Origin: Butyrivibrio sp. MC2013
GTDB lineage: Bacteria > Bacillota > Clostridia > Lachnospirales > Lachnospiraceae
Reading direction: 5' to 3'
Length of the DNA: 64,000 nucleotides
Assembly (NCBI RefSeq): GCF_000424585.1
Contig: NZ_AUKE01000007.1
Coordinates: 124,001 to 188,000, forward strand
The translations under genes and the position numbers were made by a program. The notes below the pieces were generated by a model. The model worked only from the letters and a program-made list of their open reading frames with translations. It had not been told where the DNA came from and made no database searches. Shown piece after piece: positions 53,441 through 63,407 of this stretch; positions within the stretch are counted from its first letter, which is position 1; the number at the start of each line of letters is the position of its first letter.

Positions 53441-54946
53441 TTAATCCTGCATAGCCTGCCATTCATCGGCAGTAACATAATGGATCTTTTCCGGATCGAT
53501 GGCTTTCATGGGATCAAAATCACTAACAGTCATGATCTTGCCAAGGAAGGCTATATCATTACCTGCTGCAGCTGCCTTCTCTTCATCCATCCTGGCCTGC
53601 TCTAAAAGACCGTCATTGTAGCGCTTTGACAGGTCTGCAAGAGTAGCATCTATATCCATATCAGGAGAGTCGATGAGCTGAGCAAAGGTTGTAGATTCGT
53701 TATCACCTGTGATCTGCACTCCCAGATTAACATTGGATACCTGTACCATATCCTCTGAAGGGCTGTACTCAACCCACTGAGGGAACTGGGCTGCAGGCTT
53801 ATCCTGTGCTGCTTCAAGAGCCCAGGGAAGTACAGACATATCAGTAGCCTTGGACAAGAGCTCTGACTGATAATCTTCGCCCAGCATAAATTCTACAAAC
53901 TTAGCAGCTTCCTCTTTATGTTCACTTGTTGCTGACAGCATGTAATTAGCAGAATCTCTAAGGCAAAGTGCACCTTTATTTTCTCCGTCTATGGCAACAG
54001 GCCACTCAAATACGCCCCAGTCGCAATCTGCTTCAAACTGTGTGTTGATAGCTGCGCAGTCCCATGAAACTGAAGGAATCATACCGATCCTGCCTGCCGC
54101 AAACTGAGCACGAAGACTGTCATTGTCCAGTGTCTCTGCTCCGGGGAAGGTGATGCCTTCAGCGATCATCTGTCTGAAAAGCTCTATATAGGGTTTTGCA
54201 TAGGAAAAATCATATCTGTTTGAAGCAAAGTCGTAGCCCATCTTGTAATAGCCTTCAAGAGCTCCAACAGGCTCCATGATAAAGGGTACTGCAGATCCTG
54301 ACGCAGCAGAGCTAAGTCCAAAGCCGTAATAGTCTCCGTTACCTGCCTCTGTGATGAGTTTTGCGTCCTCATATACTTCCTGCCAACTGGTGGGAAGCTC
54401 AGTAATGCCTGCCTTTTCGAAGAGTTCCTTGTTATAAGCCATCTTGTAGGTCTTGGCGCCCCATACAAAGGCATAGGTATTAAGCTCGCCGTTTACTTCC
54501 ACCTTGTAGGTATAGGGATTGATCTTCTCTTTAAAATCCTCTGAAAGATAATTGTCCCAGGGCTCAATCCATCCGTTGCTCAGAGCTTCTGCCACATCAC
54601 TTACGCCATGGAGAATATCAGGCGCCTGTCCTGAAAGGATGGCAGTCTTGAGCGCAGTCTGCCACTCACCTGTTTTAAGTACTACCTCTACTGTGATATT
54701 GTCTTCATTAGTCTCATTGAATTTCTCAACCATGGGCTCTATAGCGCTCATGGAGCCGCTGGTCCAGGTAAAATACTGGATCGTCACAGGTTCCTTGTCA
54801 GAAGCCCCTTCTTCTGATTCCTTTGAATCTGCGGAAGAATTGGTAGGAGCATTTTCATCCCCTATAGCCACCTTGTCACCACAACCTGCCAGCATAGTAA
54901 AAGTCGTTAACAGCGCCATTAGAAATCCAAGCGTTCTTTTTTTCAT
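53441..54946 (-). CDS. Sugar-binding lipoprotein of the GH94 operon
   Basis: 501 aa. Lipobox TMLAGC (Cys22), Ser/Glu-rich linker, family 1 binding fold: ITVEVVLKTGEWQTALKTAILSGQAPDILHGV, YAFVWGAKTYKMAYNKELFEKAG, GRIGMIPSVSWDCAA. The ATG at 54946 follows GAGGAGG by eight bases; the open frame reaches 55000. It is encoded right after the response regulator, with its own candidate promoter, so two-component control of transport is likely. Confidence 0.92.
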   Translation of the reverse strand: MKKRTLGFLMALLTTFTMLAGCGDKVAIGDENAPTNSSADSKESEEGASDKEPVTIQYFTWTSGSMSAIEPMVEKFNETNEDNITVEVVLKTGEWQTALKTAILSGQAPDILHGVSDVAEALSNGWIEPWDNYLSEDFKEKINPYTYKVEVNGELNTYAFVWGAKTYKMAYNKELFEKAGITELPTSWQEVYEDAKLITEAGNGDYYGFGLSSAASGSAVPFIMEPVGALEGYYKMGYDFASNRYDFSYAKPYIELFRQMIAEGITFPGAETLDNDSLRAQFAAGRIGMIPSVSWDCAAINTQFEADCDWGVFEWPVAIDGENKGALCLRDSANYMLSATSEHKEEAAKFVEFMLGEDYQSELLSKATDMSVLPWALEAAQDKPAAQFPQWVEYSPSEDMVQVSNVNLGVQITGDNESTTFAQLIDSPDMDIDATLADLSKRYNDGLLEQARMDEEKAAAAGNDIAFLGKIMTVSDFDPMKAIDPEKIHYVTADEWQAMQD

Positions 54947-54968
54947 ATTGCTATCCTCCTCATTAGAA

Positions 54969-54997
54969 TTGTTATCACCTAACAATCTAAAGTCTAA
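54969..54997 (-). promoter_or_regulatory. Candidate promoter before the GH94 operon binding protein
   Basis: TTAGAC (54997-54992) and TAACAA (54974-54969), 17 bases apart, about 20 bases before the SD. Imperfect hexamers fit activation by the response regulator encoded just upstream. Confidence 0.4.
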
Positions 54998-55048
54998 CAA
55001 AGGAGTGTGTGAAAAACTTATGAGTAAGGTTTAGAAACTTCATATCAA

Positions 55049-56617
55049 TTATTTATCTTCCCAATATTTCTTATATACTCTTGACAGATATCGTCCATCC
55101 TTGTAGCCCAGAAGGCCTGCCGCCTGATTTAAGGTACACTTATCCTCTTCTATCAGTTCTCTGGCGCGCTCCATCTTGACACGCACCACATAGTCTTTGA
55201 AATTCTCACCGCTCTCTTTAAATAGAAAACTAAGATAATTGGGGCTGACAAAAACACTCTCAGCAACAGTGATAAGTGAAACGTCACCTCCAAGGTCCTG
55301 CCTTATATATTTTTTGGCCTTCTCTATAATTCCTTCATTTCTAAGGAGGCGGTCATCATTGATGATCGTAGCTATGGCAGTAAGCTGTTCTTCTATCATA
55401 GTGTGAAGCTTGTCCAAAGTCATATACTGATCACCGCCTGAGAGCAGGGAAGACATCTCTCCAATTCTCACAGAGATAGCATCGGCAGTCTCTGATGCAT
55501 CAGCCTCGATAGACTTATCCAGCATGGATATCAGTCCCTTTAGCCTGTCCATGATATATTCTCGGCCCTGAGAAGCATATTCGGACAAGGCTGCAAAATA
55601 AGCAGTGAGATACCTGGTAGTGCCTTCTATATCCCCTACGCTTACAGCCCCTGTCAGAAGCTCTTCCTTTTCCTTTAATAGTAGAGCATTTCCGCTTTCT
55701 CTTTTCTCTACATCTCCTATGAAAATGATTGAACCTTCGCCCATAAAGAAGCGGTAGCTCAGCGCTTTCTCGGCATCCCTATACGCAACGGCTATCCTGG
55801 AAACATCTGTGATCAGCCTGCTGATACCTACGCTTACAGACTTAGCGTTTCGCAGGAATATCTCCTTTTGGATCCTTAATGCCTTACCCTGAAGAAAGAC
55901 CACAAAATCCTTTTTGCTCATATCAGACGGCTTATTACAAATGATGATCAGCCTGTCTTTCATGTCAATGGACACCTCGGTGCGAAGCTCAGAAGCCATC
56001 ACCTCACTACTGATCTCCTGCAGGGCCATAAGAGTCATCTCCAGCTCCATCCTGTCTTCCATATAGCTGTCAGGCTCGCAGACAAGGACTGAGAGATCTT
56101 CCAGCTCAAGTTCTATGGACAATGATCCAAAGCGCTGTCCTATCTGCTCCTTTTTTTGACTAAGGCCCCCTATAAGCTGGTTGATATAATGCTGTCTCAT
56201 AATAGGAGCAGATTCTTCTAATTTGCTCTTAAGGCGTCTTGTAGAGATGATCTCATCTCGAACAGAGGCTACTACCTCCATTAGTTTTTCTATTTTGACA
56301 GGCTTTAGAAGATAGTTGCAAGCCTTATATTCCATTGCCTTCCTGACAAAATCAAATTCCTCATGTCCGGACAAAAGGATAACGCGTATATCAGGGTAAC
56401 GCTCATATACCTCTTTGGTAAGCTCAAGTCCGTCCATGACAGGCATTACCACGTCGGACAGTAGTATATCCGGCATTTCTTTTTCTATCATTTCCAGGGC
56501 CTGTTTGCCATTTGCTGCAGCACCCACAATTTCTATACCGCATTCATCCCATTTGCCTACCCTGCATATACCTTCTCGCAGGATAGTCTCATCTTCCACT
56601 ACTATCATCTTTAACAT
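55049..56617 (-). CDS. Response regulator with AraC-type output (YesN class)
   Basis: 522 aa from the ATG at 56617 (MLKMIVVEDE); the frame is open to 56662. Receiver with EDE at 8-10, Asp55 in LLSDVVMPVMDG, and YLLKPVK. A 300-residue middle region, then the AraC domain DVSLITVAESVFVSPNYLSFLFKESG and AAGLLGYKDGRYLSRVYKKYW. Encoded 47 bases after its kinase. Probable activator of the transporter/GH94/GH2 genes that follow. Confidence 0.92.
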   Translation of the reverse strand: MLKMIVVEDETILREGICRVGKWDECGIEIVGAAANGKQALEMIEKEMPDILLSDVVMPVMDGLELTKEVYERYPDIRVILLSGHEEFDFVRKAMEYKACNYLLKPVKIEKLMEVVASVRDEIISTRRLKSKLEESAPIMRQHYINQLIGGLSQKKEQIGQRFGSLSIELELEDLSVLVCEPDSYMEDRMELEMTLMALQEISSEVMASELRTEVSIDMKDRLIIICNKPSDMSKKDFVVFLQGKALRIQKEIFLRNAKSVSVGISRLITDVSRIAVAYRDAEKALSYRFFMGEGSIIFIGDVEKRESGNALLLKEKEELLTGAVSVGDIEGTTRYLTAYFAALSEYASQGREYIMDRLKGLISMLDKSIEADASETADAISVRIGEMSSLLSGGDQYMTLDKLHTMIEEQLTAIATIINDDRLLRNEGIIEKAKKYIRQDLGGDVSLITVAESVFVSPNYLSFLFKESGENFKDYVVRVKMERARELIEEDKCTLNQAAGLLGYKDGRYLSRVYKKYWEDK

Positions 56618-56664
56618 AATCACATCACCCAAAATTACCTGAGCTTTACTAATAACAGACAAAG

Positions 56665-58506
56665 CTACTGCATTTCGCTATCTATATCACCAGGCAACAA
56701 AGATTCTCTGTAACGCAAAGGGAATCTGATTGAAGCCTTTGTATACATTCCATCCTGCGATTCGTAGAACACACTTCCCATTCCCTTTGAATAAAGTTTT
56801 ATACGCTCTTTAACATTAGAGATCGCATAGCCGTGATTATCTTTAGCAGCCGTGATATACTCGCCTTCATTTAACTGCCTGCATATGGAAGAATCCATAC
56901 CACTTCCATTATCTGTTACATCAAATAGAAGAAAATCATCCTTGCAAGTCACCTTGATATCTATATGTCCTTTTCTATCAATCCCTTCAAAACCGTGGAT
57001 AAGACAGTTCTCCGCAAGAGGCTGCAATATCAGTTTGGGTATCCTCTCCTCTTCAAGTCCTTCTTCAAGCTCTATAGTATAATCAAAGCTGTCATCATAA
57101 CGCACCTTCTGAATATCCAGATATTTACTCACATGATCCAGCTCTTTGCGGACGCTGGTGATATCTTCGCCTTTGTTCAGGCTGAGCCTGAAGAAGTCTG
57201 CAAGATCTGCTATGAGATCCGCAATCTTGTCCTCGTTTTCCATTTTGGCAAGCCAGTATACCATGTCCAGAGTGTTATAGAGAAAGTGAGGATTGATCTG
57301 GGCCTGAAGAGCTTTAAGCTCCTGTGCATGCTTTTGATTTTCTACCCTTTTAACTTCAACAAGGAGGCGCGAGACCTCCTTCATAAGGGTGGCGAAATTA
57401 TCACCCAGCTCCGCCACCTCATCGTGGTATCTGGTATGAAATTCCACCTCCATATTATTTTCTATAGCAGTATCCATAGCTTTAGCCAGGCTCCTGACAG
57501 GCCTGGTAACCGTTCCTGACACAAAGGATGCGATCATAAATACCACGATCACTGCCAGCCCAAAGAGCAGCATGGCCACCTTTCGGATCTCACCGGTCTG
57601 CCTGTATAGCAGATTCATATTATAGACATATGAGATGTTCCAACCTGTGAGATCCATCTTACTGATATGGATCTGCAGCCTGTCCTCTTCAAATTCACCT
57701 TCGAAATCTTCTCTTATCTTCTGAGGCAAAAGCTCACTGACCGCGATCTCCTGCCTTCCGGCGAGCCCCTCCCTGTCTCCGGATCTGGCAATGATATCAC
57801 CCTTATTATCAAATATCAGGACATTAGTATTTCTCTTTTCCGCTTCTTTACTCATGATATCTGTCAGATACTTTTTTCTAAAAGCAAATACCATGACGCT
57901 ATAGTCCTTATCCAGATCCGACTGATAGCCAACTACAGCCTTGGGTCCATCATTGCTGCCCGAAGTCTGATAATAAAAGGATCTGACCATGTAGAGATCC
58001 TCTGAATTGCCATTCATGTACAGGAGTCTGTTCTTATTATCCATCGCCGCCTGATAGTAGGGCGTAGACCTGAAGCTGTCATAATCCGTGGATATGCGAT
58101 ATTCGCTGGAATATACATCACCTGAAGGAGTATACAGATATATCCCGTCCAGAGTATCATGATTTCTAAGCTTGATACTCAGCAGATAAGTCCTGATCTC
58201 ATTATCAAGCTTTATCTGCTCAGACTTATCGCTTATATCTTCAGAAGCCTTGAAATATAGCCTGGTAAATGCATCATCATCAAAAAGGCCAATGAATTCG
58301 GCATTAACAGAGGAAATCCTGGCATATATAGTTTTCTCTAAATATCCCAAGGAATCCTGAAGAATAAAGGTTTCCTGCTTTTTAAGCAGACCTGTTGCAA
58401 AGAAATATGCATAGCAGGTGATGATACTGATAAGTATCACGGCAAATATGGTATATAGAAATGTGATCCTGGTCCTGATGGAACAATTCAAAAAAAATCT
58501 CTTCAT
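56665..58506 (-). CDS. Sensor histidine kinase (YesM class) with large extracellular domain
   Basis: 613 aa. Membrane helices at about 13-35 and 308-330 bracket a roughly 270-residue outside domain with Cache-like features (TLDGIYLYTPSGDVYSSEY, VLIFDNKGDIIARSG, LTGWNISYVYNMN). HAMP linker after VTRPVRSLAKAMD, His box LQAQINPHFLYNTLDMVYW, N-box LAENCLIHGFE, G1 VTDNGSGMDSS, G2 GYAISNVKERIKLYS. SD AAGGA. It contrasts with the kinase at 15776, which has no outside domain. Likely senses an extracellular saccharide. Confidence 0.92.
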   Translation of the reverse strand: MKRFFLNCSIRTRITFLYTIFAVILISIITCYAYFFATGLLKKQETFILQDSLGYLEKTIYARISSVNAEFIGLFDDDAFTRLYFKASEDISDKSEQIKLDNEIRTYLLSIKLRNHDTLDGIYLYTPSGDVYSSEYRISTDYDSFRSTPYYQAAMDNKNRLLYMNGNSEDLYMVRSFYYQTSGSNDGPKAVVGYQSDLDKDYSVMVFAFRKKYLTDIMSKEAEKRNTNVLIFDNKGDIIARSGDREGLAGRQEIAVSELLPQKIREDFEGEFEEDRLQIHISKMDLTGWNISYVYNMNLLYRQTGEIRKVAMLLFGLAVIVVFMIASFVSGTVTRPVRSLAKAMDTAIENNMEVEFHTRYHDEVAELGDNFATLMKEVSRLLVEVKRVENQKHAQELKALQAQINPHFLYNTLDMVYWLAKMENEDKIADLIADLADFFRLSLNKGEDITSVRKELDHVSKYLDIQKVRYDDSFDYTIELEEGLEEERIPKLILQPLAENCLIHGFEGIDRKGHIDIKVTCKDDFLLFDVTDNGSGMDSSICRQLNEGEYITAAKDNHGYAISNVKERIKLYSKGMGSVFYESQDGMYTKASIRFPLRYRESLLPGDIDSEMQ

Positions 58507-58636
58507 GGCAGATCCTTAAGTAATTCTGCAAAATTTCTCCACACATATGTAATCGACATTTATGTCGCAAAAACCATGTATATGTAATATATCATTTATT
58601 TTTACGACATTGAAGTACCGATAATGATCCGTACAT

Positions 58637-59437
58637 CTATTGCTGTACATCACATTTGTACAATCTGGTATTGACCCTCCCTTCTCCTTCTACAATCTCG
58701 CTGCCCGCCTCTATGGAATGTATCCAGCCGCCTGCGCTGACTCTTCCTGTATCCAGGAGATACTGCATAAAGTCCTTGAGATTAAGCTTGATACTGCATG
58801 TATTACTAGTCCGCTTAAAGCTGATACATGTCCACGCATCATCTCTCACAGTAGAATATACCGTACCGGAATAAATATCCCACTGGCTTCCCCCTAGTGA
58901 AACGCCGGATGCTATCCTGGTCCCAAGAGGCGTTGCGCCTCCTGCAGCATAGGTCCATATCATGATCTCATAGTCATGCCATACCTTTTCCCCAAAAGAG
59001 GGATTGATCCAAATATCCCAAGCGCAATTAAAGGTGCCCGACGGAGTCCTGACATTGTCAAAGCCTGTGAGATCGTAATCCCATTCCAGCCAGATATTTC
59101 GCCCCTGTCCAAGACCTGCAGGCAGACGGCTTGGATTGGAATCACTGTTTACTTTAATTGAAGGATAGGATTTTACTTTATTATTAATCCCTGTAGGCCA
59201 TTTCCATCTCCATCCAAAATTATTGACAGTAGGCCCATCGCCAAATATACTCTGGGAATAATCCGGGACGCCCCCTTTGCCCCACATATTATTTACCAGA
59301 AAGTATTTGGGCTGATCCACCAAGGTTATAGTATTACCATCCCCCCATTTTTCTATAGTTTCTGCATGAGCACTTACTCCCAGGCAGAGCATAACTGCTG
59401 CCAGGAGCAATGCTATTAACCTTCTCTTTGTCCCCAT
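58637..59437 (-). CDS. Secreted GH12 endoglucanase
   Basis: 266 aa. Signal peptide (1-25, cleavage after AHA), then a single GH12 jelly-roll domain: YFLVNNMWGKGG, FGWRWKWPTG, WDIWINPS, nucleophile Glu157 in HDYEIMIWTYAAGG, acid/base Glu247 in EAGSEIVEGEG. Usual length for a single-domain GH12, no binding module or anchor seen, so it should be free outside the cell. Substrates in the family are cellulose, mixed-linkage beta-glucan or xyloglucan. Starts 10 bases after the GH10 stop, SD AAGGAGG, so co-transcribed. Confidence 0.9.
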   Translation of the reverse strand: MGTKRRLIALLLAAVMLCLGVSAHAETIEKWGDGNTITLVDQPKYFLVNNMWGKGGVPDYSQSIFGDGPTVNNFGWRWKWPTGINNKVKSYPSIKVNSDSNPSRLPAGLGQGRNIWLEWDYDLTGFDNVRTPSGTFNCAWDIWINPSFGEKVWHDYEIMIWTYAAGGATPLGTRIASGVSLGGSQWDIYSGTVYSTVRDDAWTCISFKRTSNTCSIKLNLKDFMQYLLDTGRVSAGGWIHSIEAGSEIVEGEGRVNTRLYKCDVQQ

Positions 59438-59447
59438 ATGATCCTCC

Positions 59448-62400
59448 TTACCTTGTCAGTCTCTGACTCAGAATACCGGAGAGTATCTTTATGATGGAAC
59501 GGACTACTATTTCTACTCTCTTTTCGATTATTTCAATCTTTTTATCTATTCTGTCTTTATCGCATGAAGTCTGTTTCTTCACAGTTACGGTAACCGTCGC
59601 AGGTTCCGCTGCCTTGTACTCATCAGTTTCTTCAGACCTGATCGTAACAGTAAAATTACCTGAGTAATTCCTGGGAATAGTAACTATTCCATTAGCATCT
59701 ACCTTAGCTTTACTATCTGATGATTCATATGTCAGATTAGCTGCATCTGAGCTGGCATTTAACTTCAGAGTCTGAGTTCTAACAGATGAAGATACGATAG
59801 TAATATCCTTTTTACCTACTAAGATAGTATTATCTTTTTTCTCAGGCTCTTCCGGAATATCTTCACCGGGATCAGCGGGATCAGATCCTGTAGTCACGTT
59901 TATCACTACCGGTTCATCACCCAGCTCCACTTCGTACTCATATTCCTCGCCGCAGGCTGTCACAGTCACCTTCTGAGTGCCCTTAAAGGCACGGATGCTG
60001 TAGATACCATCTATATCTGTCGCACCTTCTTCATTGGTCCACCACTCATTGTAGATCATGTCATGCCATACCTGGCCGTTGGGCTTTAGGTTAAAATCGC
60101 TGTCCACCATGGCAGCTTTGGGCTGATACATGCAGCCCTGGTAGAAGCCCCAGGTGGTAATGGATGACACAGCCTCTTCACTAAACACCGCGATCATAAA
60201 ATCTCTGGTAAAGCGTGCCTGAAATTCCGGATCATCATCTTCATAGGTAAACTCTGTGATCTCAATATCCTTGCCCAGTCCCGAGAATCTATCCAGGATA
60301 TTGATGATCTCAATGGGAGAGATCAGACTTATATGGCCCTGGATGCCTATGGTTGTAAGAGGCGAATTCTCGGAGAGATATTTGCAAAGCTCATAATGAT
60401 AATCCTGATGACCCTTATCCCTTGATAAGATACCATAATCATTGTAGGTAAGCTTGCAGTCAGGATCTGCGGCCCTTGCTCTGTCAAACCATGCAGCTAC
60501 TGAGTCAAAGCTGTAATAGGGACTGTCCGCCGGATAGGAGCTAAGCCTGTCTGCCCAGTCATGGGAGGTCATGTTCTCATTTACCACATCCCAGTTGTAG
60601 ATCCTGCCCTTATATTTCTCCACATAGGTATCTATGTGATCCATGGTCCAGTCCCTAAGAGCAGCATTTCCCTCCTCAGTACCTGAGGTAAAGAGCGCCT
60701 TGTCCTCCATATCAGTGGAAGCACCGCTCATATCCACCTTGCGGAGCCTTGTATCATCACCATAGATCAGCACATGTCCTCTGATATCCAGATCCCTGTC
60801 TTCAAAATAATCCATCCAGTCATTTATCAGGACCTGCCTGTCAGGATCCGTTACATAATAGGGCTTAAGGGCATTTTCAAAGCCCACCCTGTTATGGGCT
60901 ATCTGCTCAAATGCTGCTTTGTATTTTTCCTGTTTGGCGCTATCCCATTTATTATATTCATCCACATTTACAATGGTGCCAAAGCCAAAGGCGTGCCTTT
61001 GCTGCTCTACCTTAACAGCTGCATCTTTTATGGGATTGCCCTTGGAATCGGTTACCTCTACAGAAAGATCCTGCTTTCTGATCTCTTCTATACGCTGATA
61101 TGCGTCTTTTCTCCACTGGGCATCCTCTTCCATTCCCAGATAGGATCTGGACATCACAGGCATCTCTTTGACTGAGATATCCTTGCCAAAATCTATTACA
61201 AAAATATCTCCTATCATCAGCTCCTGAACGGCTCCACCCAGATGAAATACCCAGGCGCCATCCAGATCTGTAGACGCGGCAGGAGCTTCACATGCGCCAT
61301 ACACCAAAGTCCATGCGTTTTCATCATCAGCATTTATTGATGCAGTGATGTCGAAATTGGCAGAAGTCTTTCTGTCAGGCCTGATACGTGTATTGGCAGC
61401 CACAAACATAGCTTCCTTGTTGGTCACAGAGCTGATGCCCCTGATCCTGCAGCCATAGAAAAGAGTATCACCCTTTTGTATAGCCTTATTATGATCCAGG
61501 TTAAAGAAGACCTGCGCATCCCAGGCCTGATCACCTGTACGCGTGGTTTTCACATAAAGAGCCTTGTCAAAAGACTGGCCGCTTACATCTACAATGCTGC
61601 TTACAAAATCACTGTCATTGTCTTCTAAAGGCTCCTGGAGCTCTACGTCATATGCTCCTTCACTATCAAGCGAAGGGAAGTTTACCAAAGTGCCCTTGCC
61701 GCTATTATAAAGCTTCATAGCTTCCTCAAAGGAAAGCCTCTCAAGCTCGGGCTCAGGCTCATCCTCTTCACCGGTAGTCCTTGACAGGTTATAGATCTGA
61801 AGATCTGCTATCTCAAAGGACTCTGCAGCCATGCCCACCTGGAGCACAAAAGCTCCATACTTGTTGCCATTACTGTCAACGCTGCTGCTATCTGCAGAAT
61901 TTGCAGGAGCATCAGCATAGCCCCATACAAGTGTCCAATCGTCATCGATAGGCTCTTTGATATCATTTCGCTGGTAGTTAACAGCTGCATCGCCGCCATT
62001 ACTGGGACGGATACGCATATTGGTGACCGCTTCATCAGCACTCTCACTGGACAGCCCCTTCATCCTAAAAGCATAGAAGAGATTATCTCCCGTGCACACT
62101 TTACCTGTAAGCTTAAAGAATATCTGGCCGTGATAATTGCCCTCTCCCTTTTTATATGTTTCGATCCTAAGTGCTTTTCCATAACTATCATCAGTGACAG
62201 CTGCTGCCTTGACATCTGCAGGAGTCAGAGAATTATTGCAGTCAACCCAGCAGTTATCCCCCCTGCTGCCTACGCTGTTCCATTCCTCCGCTGTGAGACG
62301 GGATGCTGTTCCGGCCTTGTAAGCTGCTATAGCTTCACTAAGGGCCTTTCCCCCTTCATCAGCTTCCGCAGCACTTATATCCTGAAGATTGATAGCATCA

Positions 62401-62573
62401 TTGTAGAGAGCATTGACGCTGACGCTATCTGCGACGCCGTCCTCACAAGCTTCATTTGTTACACTTTGCTTCTCGATACCTACTGCCTCCTCAGCTCTGA
62501 CAGGCTGTGCGCACAGCGTAGTCAAAAGGACTACCGATGACAATAGAAGCGAGACCATTTTCTTTACCTTCAT
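59448..62573 (-). CDS. Secreted modular GH10 xylanase
   Basis: 1041 aa from the ATG at 62573, five bases after AAGGGGGG. Signal peptide 1-27; two related CBM4/9/22-like sandwiches (about 75-265 and 280-460; each with GDxLFY, NxRIRP and DDxWTLVxG); GH10 barrel about 490-850 with acid/base Glu666 (WDVVNENM) and nucleophile Glu774 (EITEFTYED); a short Ig-like segment, Pro/Glu linker, BIG2-like domain (about 915-1000) and a basic amphipathic tail (1005-1041). It cuts beta-1,4-xylan outside the cell. No sortase motif or SLH repeat; the tail may retain it at the surface. Confidence 0.92.
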   Translation of the reverse strand: MKVKKMVSLLLSSVVLLTTLCAQPVRAEEAVGIEKQSVTNEACEDGVADSVSVNALYNDAINLQDISAAEADEGGKALSEAIAAYKAGTASRLTAEEWNSVGSRGDNCWVDCNNSLTPADVKAAAVTDDSYGKALRIETYKKGEGNYHGQIFFKLTGKVCTGDNLFYAFRMKGLSSESADEAVTNMRIRPSNGGDAAVNYQRNDIKEPIDDDWTLVWGYADAPANSADSSSVDSNGNKYGAFVLQVGMAAESFEIADLQIYNLSRTTGEEDEPEPELERLSFEEAMKLYNSGKGTLVNFPSLDSEGAYDVELQEPLEDNDSDFVSSIVDVSGQSFDKALYVKTTRTGDQAWDAQVFFNLDHNKAIQKGDTLFYGCRIRGISSVTNKEAMFVAANTRIRPDRKTSANFDITASINADDENAWTLVYGACEAPAASTDLDGAWVFHLGGAVQELMIGDIFVIDFGKDISVKEMPVMSRSYLGMEEDAQWRKDAYQRIEEIRKQDLSVEVTDSKGNPIKDAAVKVEQQRHAFGFGTIVNVDEYNKWDSAKQEKYKAAFEQIAHNRVGFENALKPYYVTDPDRQVLINDWMDYFEDRDLDIRGHVLIYGDDTRLRKVDMSGASTDMEDKALFTSGTEEGNAALRDWTMDHIDTYVEKYKGRIYNWDVVNENMTSHDWADRLSSYPADSPYYSFDSVAAWFDRARAADPDCKLTYNDYGILSRDKGHQDYHYELCKYLSENSPLTTIGIQGHISLISPIEIINILDRFSGLGKDIEITEFTYEDDDPEFQARFTRDFMIAVFSEEAVSSITTWGFYQGCMYQPKAAMVDSDFNLKPNGQVWHDMIYNEWWTNEEGATDIDGIYSIRAFKGTQKVTVTACGEEYEYEVELGDEPVVINVTTGSDPADPGEDIPEEPEKKDNTILVGKKDITIVSSSVRTQTLKLNASSDAANLTYESSDSKAKVDANGIVTIPRNYSGNFTVTIRSEETDEYKAAEPATVTVTVKKQTSCDKDRIDKKIEIIEKRVEIVVRSIIKILSGILSQRLTR

Positions 62574-62690
62574 GATTACCCCCCTTGATATGATCTGATC
62601 CTGCCGGATAGACTCCGACTTATTTTGACTCATTATAAAAGGGGCCGGTGGTGAAATAATTATGATAGATGTGTAAAAAACAAAGAAAAA

Positions 62691-62716
62691 ACGCCAGTTC
62701 AGATCTGTACTGGCGT
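62691..62716 (-). terminator. Terminator after the ECF transporter gene region
   Basis: ACGCCAGT (62691-62698) and ACTGGCGT (62709-62716) form an 8-bp stem on a 10-base loop, followed on the minus strand by TTTTTTCTTTG. It ends the transcript from the DUF4430/ECF genes before the xylanase operon; a possible -10 box (TATAAT, 62637-62632) for xylanase lies beyond. Confidence 0.75.
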
Positions 62717-62720
62717 AAAA

Positions 62721-62845
62721 ATGACATAGAAGTACATCCATGTACTTCTAAACATGTCACAATGCATCCTTGCAAATGACATAGAAGTACATCCATGTAC
62801 TTCTAAACATGTCATAATGCATCCTTGCAAATGACATAGAAGTAC
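62721..62845. repeat. 55-base tandem repeat with internal hairpin (2.3 copies)
   Basis: Units start at 62721, 62776 and 62831 (the last cut after 15 bases); units one and two differ at one position I can see (C/T near 62760 and 62815). Each full unit holds the dyad TAGAAGTACA-tcca-TGTACTTCTA with outer GACAT/ATGTC arms. No spacer variation or cas gene, so not CRISPR. Confidence 0.8.
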
Positions 62846-62852
62846 AAACACA

Positions 62853-63407
62853 TTAATTTTCCGGCGGCAGGTTCCTGACCCTGCGCATGACCTTGCTGAT
62901 GGGATGATAGAGTACCAGCATCAGCACAAAGTTGCCTGCGCAGTGGATCAGATCCCAGGGTATGCCCGCTATCCACCAGGTGACCATTGATCTAAATCCA
63001 GCTGATAGTCCGCCGGAGCTCAGTCCTATAAAGAAATAGGGGATGGAGCACAGGGCTCCGAAGCATAGGCCAAAGGTGCCTGATATGATAGCCCACAATA
63101 CAGGAGAAGTATTCCTTCTGAATATCCAGGCTATGAGCACCAGAAGGGGCCAGGCATAGAGATACATGATCCACCAGATATGCATCCCGTATAATGTCCC
63201 TTCCAGCAGGATCAGTACAGGGACCAGCAGCGCCACCTTCCAGCCAAAGGTCAGTGTGAACATGATGAGCCAGAAGCTGGTAAGCTCTATATTGGGCATA
63301 CCGCTAAGGATAAACTTGGACACCTCTATTACAGCTACCATGATACCTATCATGGCAATATCTCTTATAGAAACCCTGTCCGAAGGCCTATTACTGTGCA
63401 AACTCAT
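62853..63407 (-). CDS. ECF transporter substrate-binding (S) component
   Basis: 184 aa, five to six membrane helices. Typical S-component start: RDIAMIGIMVAVIEVSKFILSGMPNIELTSFW, then FGWKVALLVPVLILLEGTLYG and FGLCFGALCSIPYFFIG. It would bind a micronutrient and dock to shared EcfA/A'/T units encoded elsewhere. It overlaps the DUF4430 gene by 17 bases. The partner suggests a corrinoid or other vitamin; the sequence alone does not show the ligand. Confidence 0.82.
   Translation of the reverse strand: MSLHSNRPSDRVSIRDIAMIGIMVAVIEVSKFILSGMPNIELTSFWLIMFTLTFGWKVALLVPVLILLEGTLYGMHIWWIMYLYAWPLLVLIAWIFRRNTSPVLWAIISGTFGLCFGALCSIPYFFIGLSSGGLSAGFRSMVTWWIAGIPWDLIHCAGNFVLMLVLYHPISKVMRRVRNLPPEN

Noticed and set aside
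62721-62845. Short CRISPR array
   Set aside because: Units are contiguous near-identical 55-mers without variable spacers, and no cas gene is present.
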